In this document: positions 1-5,319 of the stretch, in pieces | Position numbering within the stretch: position 1 is the stretch's first letter | Layout of the letters: each line of letters begins with the position of its first letter | NCBI GenBank assembly: GCA_012961925.1 | Contig: DTYK01000301.1 | Coordinates: forward strand, 1-6,126 | Source: Candidatus Latescibacterota bacterium | GTDB taxonomy: Bacteria > Latescibacterota > MVCY01 > DTYK01 | Direction: 5' to 3' | Length of the DNA: 6,126 bases | Position numbers and translations under genes: made by a program | The notes under the pieces: model-generated | What the model saw: the letters and a program-made list of their open reading frames with translations, nothing else | Database searches by the model: none | What the model was told of the DNA's origin: nothing

Positions 1-1
1 C

Positions 2-784
2 CGTAAGATGCTAAAGGCCGGCATGCGCAGCCGTGCGGATGTCCTGCGCTGGGAGGTGAAACTGGCAGGTGACGAAGGCAACCTGGTGAGATCGGAAAAC
101 ACCCTCGCTATCGCTCAGGCTGCTCTGAAGGAGGTGATGGGGGTGAGCTTCGAAGAAGAATTTGACCTCCTTCCGGTAGCAGAAGAACCGATCAAAACGG
201 AGGGTACCCTGGCAAAACAGGTGGATACGGCCTTCCGGTTCCACCCTGGCATTAAAGTCATGGAAGCCAATGTGGATGCGCAGCGAGCGGGGGTCAGGTT
301 GGCCTGGGCCGGATTTCAACCCAAGATCAATTTTGTATATAGTTACGGCTGGGAGAAGAATAACACCATGGCGTTAGATAGCTACACCAATTGGAGTGCC
401 GCAGTGACCGTGGGTTTCCCCATCTTCCACAGTTTCAGCGAATATGCCAACCTCCGTAAGGCTAAATCCGATTTGAAGAGGTTGGAAGCCATGAAAGAGA
501 GCCTGAAAAGAGGGATAGCGGTGCAAGTGACGGGGGCCTCCCTCAACGTGAAATCCGCCCTCCAGAGACTGAAAATTACCCAAAAAGGAGTTGACTATGC
601 TACAGAGCATCTTAAGGTGGTGATCAACAAGTACAAGGTCGGCATGGCATCCAATATAGATTTCATAGATGCACAGGTGGCCTATACCCAGGCAAAGGCT
701 GACAAGATCTATGCCCTGTACGATTATTACATCGCCAAGGCGGAGTTGGAACGAGCCATGGGGACCATCGATGAACACCGTTAA
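2..784 (+). CDS. Outer-membrane efflux channel, TolC/OEP family (3' part)
   Basis: This is the outer-membrane exit duct of a tripartite efflux pump; the family forms trimers with a beta-barrel in the outer membrane and a long alpha-helical tunnel in the periplasm. The reading frame is open from base 2, so the gene begins upstream and 260 codons are visible, roughly the last 60% of a typical 420-480 residue member. The first visible residues (RKMLKAGMRSRADVLRWEVKL) are typical of the long helix closing the first OEP repeat, which usually carries a G..SR.DVL..E pattern. The second OEP repeat follows: a helix around FHPGIKVMEANVDA, a membrane-strand region with aromatic residues (PKINFVYSYGWE, then AAVTVGFPIF), and a long coiled helix ending in VGMASNIDFIDAQVAYTQAK and a final helix with ELERAMG. 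It ends normally at TAA. The adaptor and permease downstream support the assignment. The substrate cannot be read from this part. Confidence 0.9.
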   Translation, partial: RKMLKAGMRSRADVLRWEVKLAGDEGNLVRSENTLAIAQAALKEVMGVSFEEEFDLLPVAEEPIKTEGTLAKQVDTAFRFHPGIKVMEANVDAQRAGVRLAWAGFQPKINFVYSYGWEKNNTMALDSYTNWSAAVTVGFPIFHSFSEYANLRKAKSDLKRLEAMKESLKRGIAVQVTGASLNVKSALQRLKITQKGVDYATEHLKVVINKYKVGMASNIDFIDAQVAYTQAKADKIYALYDYYIAKAELERAMGTIDEHR

Positions 785-809
785 GGCTTCTCATCCAACA
801 TCGAGCCCC

Positions 810-865
810 CTGTGTGAGCAGGCTTCCGCCTGCGAAAGATCGAGCCCTGAAGGGCTTTCCCACAG
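810..865 (+). repeat. Composite two-hairpin intergenic element
   Basis: The gap between the channel and adaptor genes holds a structured element. Hairpin A is a perfect 6-bp stem, GCAGGC (818-823) with loop TTCC and GCCTGC (828-833). Hairpin B is GAGCCC (842-847) with loop TGAA and GGGCTT (852-857), five Watson-Crick pairs plus a G-T wobble. The edges CTGTGTGA (810-817) and TCCCACAG (858-865) pair at 7 of 8 positions, so the whole can fold as a three-way junction. Read on the other strand, hairpin A has loop GGAA and is followed by TCACACAG, close to the TCCCACAG that follows hairpin B, so A and B look like two versions of one unit placed in opposite directions. A further ATCGAGCCC stands just upstream at 800-808. 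The base pairing is seen directly; a REP- or MITE-like origin is inferred. Confidence 0.75.
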
Positions 866-866
866 T
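837..866 (+). repeat. Dispersed stem-loop repeat, copy 1 (intergenic)
   Basis: First copy of a 30-bp repeat found three times in the window in the same orientation. It starts AGATCGAGCCC, has a TGAA loop, then GGGCTTTCCCACAGT. It matches copy 2 at 27 of 30 positions and copy 3 at 25 of 30. It lies 53 bases after the channel stop codon and is not translated as part of that gene. A run of five T lies just after it (868-872). Confidence 0.85.
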
Positions 867-935
867 GTTTTTCTCTTGCGAGATCGGACTTCAGACTTGT
901 CGGTGCTATAACCCTTAAGTCAATCGGGAGGAAAG

Positions 936-2090
936 ATGCAGAAGAAGATATTAGTCGGTGGTGGGTTAGGTTTATTGGCAGTCCTATCGGTTGCGATTCT
1001 ATTGCGCCCACTCAGACGGGAAAGCGTGGGCAAAGAGGAGGCTTCGGCAGACCCCATCAAAGCTGTTCCCGTGATCACTGAGGTCGTCCGGGCCCAGGAC
1101 ATCCACGAGATCATCTCGGGAGTGGGAACGGTTTTAGCTTTCCACGATGTCACGGTGAGTTCGGAGACCTCCGGCAAAGTGGTCGAGGTCTACGCCGAGG
1201 TTGGGGATCGGGTTGAGAAAGGAGACCCTCTGGTGCAGGTGGACGACGAACTGCGGAGGTTGGCGGTGGGGACCGCTGAGGCGCACCTGATGCTGGCCGA
1301 GGCCGCGTTTCAAAAGGCGAAAAGGGACCTGGAGCGAAGCGAGGGTCTCTTCAAGACCCAGGACATCAGCCAGATAGAGCTGGAAAGAGCACGCCTTGCA
1401 GCCAAATCAGCCCAAGCCAACTACCTTCAGGCAAAAGTCGCTTTGAAGACGGCCCAGCGCCAATTGAAAGATGCCCGAATCGCCAGCCCCATCTCCGGAC
1501 AGGTCGCCCTGCGCCACGTGGACCTGGGCACAGCCGTAACCCCCGGAAGTCCCATCGCTACGATAGTAGCTATTGAGCGTGTCAAGGTGAGGTTAGGCGT
1601 CTCCGAACATGAGGTGGCGAAGCTCGCCGTGGGCCAAAAGGCTCGAGTACAGGTGGATGCCTATCCCGGAAAGAAATTTACAGGACGTGTCTACACCGTC
1701 GGTCTGAAGGCCGATATGGCCACCCGCACCTTTCCGGTGGAGGTGATAGTGGCCAACAAGGGGCCCGAGGTCCTGAAGCCCGGGATGATCGCCCGGGTGG
1801 AGATCGAGGCTGGAATCCTTAGAAACGTTATCATCGTACCCCGGGATGTGGTGATGGACGATCATGGAGAAAGGTTCGCTTACGTGGTTCAAGGGGATTC
1901 CGCCGAGAAGCGCCCCCTTTCTCTGGGTTCGATGTTCGGGGACAAGGTCTTGGTGGAAAAGGGGCTTGTCCCAGGGGATGAGCTGATAGTCCAGGGGCAG
2001 TCGAACCTGAAGTCAGGGGACAGGGTCAAGAAACGATTGGAGGAGTTTATACTAAGATCGAGCCCAGAAAGGCTCTCCCACAGTTTTTAA
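936..2090 (+). CDS. RND efflux periplasmic adaptor (membrane fusion protein, HlyD/AcrA type)
   Basis: This is the periplasmic bridge between the RND permease and the outer-membrane channel. The 384-residue length is usual for the family. An N-terminal hydrophobic stretch (about residues 5-24) anchors it in the inner membrane; there is no lipobox cysteine, so it is probably not a lipoprotein. The first lipoyl half-motif is at about 70-103 (SGKVVEVYAEVGDRVEKGDP), an Ala/Lys/Glu-rich coiled-coil hairpin runs about 107-180, and the second lipoyl half at about 182-210 (IASPISGQVALRHVDLGTAV). The beta-barrel domain covers about 214-292, including VGQKARVQVDAYPGKKFTGR, and the membrane-proximal domain about 295-365, including VPRDVV and GLVPGDELIVQGQ. 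The start is supported by GGGAGG at 926-931, four bases before the ATG. The last 11 residues (374-384, RSSPERLSHSF) are encoded by the dispersed repeat and are not expected in the family. The gene begins 151 bases after the channel stop. Confidence 0.95.
   Translation: MQKKILVGGGLGLLAVLSVAILLRPLRRESVGKEEASADPIKAVPVITEVVRAQDIHEIISGVGTVLAFHDVTVSSETSGKVVEVYAEVGDRVEKGDPLVQVDDELRRLAVGTAEAHLMLAEAAFQKAKRDLERSEGLFKTQDISQIELERARLAAKSAQANYLQAKVALKTAQRQLKDARIASPISGQVALRHVDLGTAVTPGSPIATIVAIERVKVRLGVSEHEVAKLAVGQKARVQVDAYPGKKFTGRVYTVGLKADMATRTFPVEVIVANKGPEVLKPGMIARVEIEAGILRNVIIVPRDVVMDDHGERFAYVVQGDSAEKRPLSLGSMFGDKVLVEKGLVPGDELIVQGQSNLKSGDRVKKRLEEFILRSSPERLSHSF
2055..2084 (+). repeat. Dispersed stem-loop repeat, copy 2 (encodes adaptor C-terminus)
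   Basis: Second copy of the 30-bp repeat, with AGATCGAGCCC at the left and GGCTCTCCCACAGT at the right. Its own hairpin is GAGCC/GGCTC with a 6-base loop, because the inner C-G pair seen in the other copies is lost. It begins exactly on a codon boundary and is read R-S-S-P-E-R-L-S-H-S, then TTT TAA ends the adaptor. Five T follow the CACAG edge directly (2084-2088), as they nearly do in copy 1. Confidence 0.85.
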
Positions 2091-2124
2091 GCTCTTTCTG
2101 TGGAAGAGGGCTTCTGGTCTCGAT
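2057..2124. repeat. Long imperfect inverted repeat spanning the adaptor stop codon
   Basis: Repeat copy 2 (left arm 2057-2083) faces an inverted, diverged copy of itself (right arm 2098-2124). The arms pair at 22 of 27 positions, with mismatches clustered in the middle, and are separated by a 14-base loop containing the adaptor TAA (2088-2090). The right arm begins CTGTGG and ends CTGGTCTCGAT. Beyond it, GCCTGCTC at 2129-2136 matches the reverse complement of hairpin A in the first gap, so the right side looks like an inverted copy of the whole gap-1 element with about a dozen bases lost. In RNA this would be a large hairpin at the adaptor-permease junction. The rest of the 97-base gap holds only the permease ribosome-binding site. 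Confidence 0.75.
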
Positions 2125-2172
2125 AAAGGCCTGCTCCAGACTCAAATTTGATGCGATCATCCAGCACCTTCC

Positions 2173-2178
2173 AAGGAG
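2173..2178 (+). promoter_or_regulatory. Shine-Dalgarno of the RND permease
   Basis: AAGGAG lies nine bases before the ATG at 2188 and fixes the permease start. It sits after the inverted repeat, so it remains single-stranded when that hairpin folds. Confidence 0.8.
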
Positions 2179-2187
2179 AAAAAGAAG

Positions 2188-5100
2188 ATGTCAATATTTA
2201 AACTCTCGGTGAAGAACCCGGTTCTGGCCAATATGATCATGCTGGCGGTCATCGTGCTGGGAGCCTATTCTTTCATCTCACTGCCCCGGGAGGAGGCACC
2301 AGAGATCAACTTCAACTGGGCCTTCATCATCACGCTCTATCCCGGTGCTTCGCCCGAGGAGGTGGAACAGCTCATCACGATCCCCATAGAGGACGAGATC
2401 GCCGATGTGGACAAGATCAATATGATCAGTTCCACCTCCAGCGAGGGGCGTTCCTACATCAGCATCAAATTCGATGACATCGGCGACGCTGAATTCTACC
2501 GACTCTACCAGGATTTGCGGGCTGAGGTGGATAAGGTGACGGATTTACCCGCCGGAGCGGAAAAGCCTCTGGTCTTTAGGTTAAACACCAGCACCTGGCT
2601 TCCCGTGGTCAGCGTGGTGTTGTCGGGAGATCTCCCTGAAAGCCAGATGAAGGAGGTCGCCGATCGCCTCAAGGAGGACATCTTGGACATAGAGAACGTG
2701 TCCAAGGTGGATGTCTACGGCGTCCGCGACCGGGTCATCTGGGTGGAGGCAGATCCAGCCCGCCTGCAGGGATACGGCCTGAGTTTAACCCAATTGGTCA
2801 ACAGTCTACAGGGGAGGAACCTGAATCTGCCCAACGGGAGTCTGAAGCTGGGAAGGGAGGAGTACCTGTTGAGGACGGTGGGGGAGTTCGGGAGGGTGGA
2901 GGATATAGGAAAGGTGATCCTCAGGACAAGCAACCCCGCAGGTGCCTTCAGGGTCGAGGACATAGCCAGGGTCCGCGCTACCTACGAGCGCACCACGACG
3001 ATCTCACGCCTGAACGGGAAGCCATCCGTAACCCTGAACATCTCCAAGAAACCCCAAGGTAACACCATAAAGATCACAGAACAGGTCAAAAGGCTCTTGG
3101 CCTCCTACCGGAGGAGGCTGCCCGAGGGAGCGGAGGTGAGTATAACCTACGACGGCTCGACCCACATCAAGGAGATCCTGAACAAGCTCCAGTCAAACGC
3201 CATCGTGGGCATGATACTCGTGATAGGGCTGCTGTACCTGTTCTTAGGTCCAAGAAACGCTCTCTTCGCCGCCGTGGGCATTCCGGTCACATTCTTAGCC
3301 ACATTCCTGTTCCTGAAATTCACCGGCCGCTCGCTCAACGGCAACGCCCTCTTCGGTTTGGTGCTTGTCTTAGGTATGCTCGTGGACGATGCCATTGTGA
3401 TCATAGAAAACACGTACCGCTACATGCAGAAGGGGATGTCGCCCAAAGAGGCGGTTCTGAAGGGCACGCCGGAGGTGGCCCTGCCGGTGCTGGCCTCTGT
3501 GGGAACCACGGTAGCCGCCTTTCTGCCCCTTATGCTGATGTCGGGCATCGTGGGAAAGTTCATGAAGATCATTCCCATTGTGGTAAGCCTGGCGTTGGCC
3601 GCATCGGTATTCGAGGCCTTCTTCATCCTCCCCTCCCACATAGCCGAGTGGGGCAAGGGCAACGGCAGAGGGAGAGATGGCAGGGGGCATCAATTGTTCC
3701 TCAAGCTTCGCAGGTTCTACGTGAGAAACTTAGTTAGGGTGTTGCGAAGGCGCTACTGGGCTGTGCTTGGGGTGCTCGTGATAGCCCTCGGTGCAGGTTT
3801 GCTGGTCCCCCATCTCGGCGTGCAGATGTTTGCCGAGGAGGACGTCCCCTTCTTCTACGTGAGGGTGGAGATGCCTATGGGCACGAGACTTGAGGAGACC
3901 GATCGGGTACTGCGGAGTTTAGAGAAGATCGCCCTCACGCTTCCTAAGGACGAATTGAAATCTGTGGTGACAAATGTGGGAATTCTGGAGAAAGAGGACG
4001 AGTGGCTGATGCGCAGTTATGTTGGCGAGCTGGTGGTCTATCTTGTAGACAAGAAAGACCGCAAGCGTTCGGTGGATGCCATCATCGCCGACCTGCGGGA
4101 GCGCATCGGCAGAGTTCCCGGGGTGCGCTCGCTTGAGCTGGCGAAGGCACCAACCGGTCCCCCGCTGGGCAAGCCGTTTTCGGTGAAGATCAAGGGCAAG
4201 TATTTTGACAAGCTGGAAGAGATCGCCGAAATTGTGAAGGATGAACTGAGGAGGATGCCGGGCGTCCATGACATCAGTGACGACTTTATGCCCGGGAAGA
4301 AGGAACTCCGGGTAAAGGTGGACGAATACAGGGCCGCTCTGGTTGGACTGAACACAGCACAGGTGGCCTGGGCGCTCAGGCAGGCCTTCGAGGGTCAGAA
4401 GGCCACCGTGTTCCGTGACGGGGATGAGAGCGTGGACGTGGTGGTCAAATACCCTGAATGGGTACGCAGCGATTACGCGACACTGGAGAACCTGCGCATC
4501 ACCGATCCCCAGGGCCACTCCATCCCCTTCAAGACCGTGGCGCGGATTGTTAACACCAGGGGATATTCCTACATCAAGCGCTTCGACCGTCAGCGGGCCA
4601 TCACCATTTCGGCGGAGGTCGACAAGCGGGTCACCTCGGCGATGGAGGTGAGTCGCAAGTTGAAGAAGCGGTTTGCCAGTATAGAAGCCCGTTATCCCGG
4701 CTATAAGTTGGATTTTCGCGGCGAGTTCAAGGAGTTCCAGGAGGCCTTCAACGACCTGGGCAAGCTGTTTCTGATCGGGGTGATCATCATCTTCCTGATC
4801 CTGGGAGCCCAGTTTAAATCCTGGATCCAACCGCTGATCATCCTTTTCACCGTCCCCTTCGCCTTCATCGGTGCGGTGTTCGGGTTGCTGGTGAGCGGGT
4901 ATCCCTTCAGCATCCCATCGCTGTTCGGCATGGTGGCGCTGGCAGGGGTGGCGGTCAACAGCTCCATCGTGCTGGTGGACTTCATCAACAAGCGCAGGGA
5001 GCGGGGGATGAAGCGCTGGAGGGCGATTATGGAGGCCGGCTCCCTCAGACTGCGTCCTATTCTTTTAACTTCAACCACCACCATCTTCGGGCTGCTCCCC

Positions 5101-5319
5101 ATGGCGCTTGGTATCGGCGGAAAGTCGGCCGTGTGGATGCCGCTGGCAAACACCATCGTCTGGGGCTTGATGGTGTCCACACTGCTCACCCTGTTCATCA
5201 TCCCTTCGCTTTACGCCATCGCCGGGGACATTGCCCGAAGGTTTCGGTTCGGACGGGTGAGGTCGAGCCCGGAAGGGCTCTCCCACCTGAAAAGCAAGGA
5301 GATCAAAAATGGGAGCTAA
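2188..5319 (+). CDS. RND efflux permease, AcrB/HAE-like
   Basis: This is the inner-membrane pump that drives export using an ion gradient; the family works as a trimer. The 1043 residues match the usual length, and the N-terminus (FKLSVKNPVLANMIMLAVIV) is the standard start of TM1. Twelve membrane segments fit the RND plan: about 10-30, 337-354, 358-378, 389-408, 432-455, 463-483, 529-549, 864-883, 889-911, 917-935, 957-978 and 989-1013, with two large periplasmic porter domains between TM1/TM2 and TM7/TM8. TM4 has the paired acidic residues D400 and D401 in GMLVDDAIVIIEN, and TM11 keeps R954 and T961 (RLRPILLTS), matching AcrB D407/D408, R971 and T978. The residue matching AcrB K940 is N924 (AVNSSIVLVDF). 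TM4 fits drug-type rather than heavy-metal pumps; the substrate is unknown. Residues 1025-1034 come from the dispersed repeat, and the last 11 bases overlap the next gene. Confidence 0.95.
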   Translation: MSIFKLSVKNPVLANMIMLAVIVLGAYSFISLPREEAPEINFNWAFIITLYPGASPEEVEQLITIPIEDEIADVDKINMISSTSSEGRSYISIKFDDIGDAEFYRLYQDLRAEVDKVTDLPAGAEKPLVFRLNTSTWLPVVSVVLSGDLPESQMKEVADRLKEDILDIENVSKVDVYGVRDRVIWVEADPARLQGYGLSLTQLVNSLQGRNLNLPNGSLKLGREEYLLRTVGEFGRVEDIGKVILRTSNPAGAFRVEDIARVRATYERTTTISRLNGKPSVTLNISKKPQGNTIKITEQVKRLLASYRRRLPEGAEVSITYDGSTHIKEILNKLQSNAIVGMILVIGLLYLFLGPRNALFAAVGIPVTFLATFLFLKFTGRSLNGNALFGLVLVLGMLVDDAIVIIENTYRYMQKGMSPKEAVLKGTPEVALPVLASVGTTVAAFLPLMLMSGIVGKFMKIIPIVVSLALAASVFEAFFILPSHIAEWGKGNGRGRDGRGHQLFLKLRRFYVRNLVRVLRRRYWAVLGVLVIALGAGLLVPHLGVQMFAEEDVPFFYVRVEMPMGTRLEETDRVLRSLEKIALTLPKDELKSVVTNVGILEKEDEWLMRSYVGELVVYLVDKKDRKRSVDAIIADLRERIGRVPGVRSLELAKAPTGPPLGKPFSVKIKGKYFDKLEEIAEIVKDELRRMPGVHDISDDFMPGKKELRVKVDEYRAALVGLNTAQVAWALRQAFEGQKATVFRDGDESVDVVVKYPEWVRSDYATLENLRITDPQGHSIPFKTVARIVNTRGYSYIKRFDRQRAITISAEVDKRVTSAMEVSRKLKKRFASIEARYPGYKLDFRGEFKEFQEAFNDLGKLFLIGVIIIFLILGAQFKSWIQPLIILFTVPFAFIGAVFGLLVSGYPFSIPSLFGMVALAGVAVNSSIVLVDFINKRRERGMKRWRAIMEAGSLRLRPILLTSTTTIFGLLPMALGIGGKSAVWMPLANTIVWGLMVSTLLTLFIIPSLYAIAGDIARRFRFGRVRSSPEGLSHLKSKEIKNGS
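5260..5289 (+). repeat. Dispersed stem-loop repeat, copy 3 (encodes permease C-terminal tail)
   Basis: Third copy of the repeat, with the most regular hairpin: GAGCCC (5265-5270), loop GGAA, GGGCTC (5275-5280), a perfect 6-bp stem closed on a GNRA-type loop. The match ends after TCCCAC; the following bases are CTG instead of AGT and there is no T-run. It is read in the same frame as copy 2, giving R-S-S-P-E-G-L-S-H-L at permease residues 1025-1034, beyond the last membrane segment. After it come nine more codons (KSKEIKNGS) before the stop. Confidence 0.85.
5296..5301 (+). promoter_or_regulatory. Shine-Dalgarno of the nitroreductase-like gene, inside the permease CDS
   Basis: AAGGAG is followed by a seven-base spacer and the ATG at 5309. 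It lies within the last codons of the permease, so ribosomes finishing the permease pass over it, which suggests translational coupling. It decides the start: the next in-frame ATG is codon 25, which would remove the twin-arginine motif. Confidence 0.8.

Larger units (their letters stand above)
810..872 (+). terminator. Possible terminator or attenuator after the channel gene
   Basis: The outer stem of the two-hairpin element closes with CACAG and is followed after TG by five T, then CTCTT. A stable RNA structure followed by a U-tract resembles an intrinsic terminator. Because adaptor and permease genes of the same complex follow, a partial terminator, or a structure protecting message ends, fits better than a full stop. 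The hairpin directly before the T-run is broken by an 8-base spacer unless the outer stem forms, which weakens the case. Confidence 0.25.

Noticed and set aside
669..911. An 80-codon plus-strand frame overlapping the channel 3' end and containing repeat copy 1
   Set aside because: It starts inside the channel gene out of frame, has no ribosome-binding site and is mostly repeat. It contains RSSPEGLSH only because that frame of the repeat is open.
876..912. Possible sigma-70 promoter (TTGCGA at 876-881, TATAAC at 907-912) before the adaptor
   Set aside because: The spacing is 25 bases, far from the usual 17, and no better -35 box stands at the right distance.
2143..2150. Palindrome CAAATTTG before the permease
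   Set aside because: An 8-bp AT-rich palindrome alone can occur by chance, and there is no second copy or promoter context to make it an operator.
3919..4830. A 303-codon open frame on the minus strand inside the permease gene
   Set aside because: It lies antisense to a well-conserved RND porter region. Its His/Leu/Gly-rich composition is typical of the shadow of a codon-biased gene, and no known domain is visible.
5235..5247. Small hairpin CCGAA-GGT-TTCGG just before repeat copy 3
   Set aside because: It lies in coding sequence, shares no bases with the repeat family and has no counterpart at the other junctions.
2188..5319. Heavy-metal (CusA/CzcA-type) efflux assignment for the permease
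   Set aside because: TM4 has the VDDAIVIIEN pattern of drug-type pumps rather than the DGAVVMVEN-like pattern of metal pumps, and no metal-binding His/Met/Cys clusters were seen in the adaptor.
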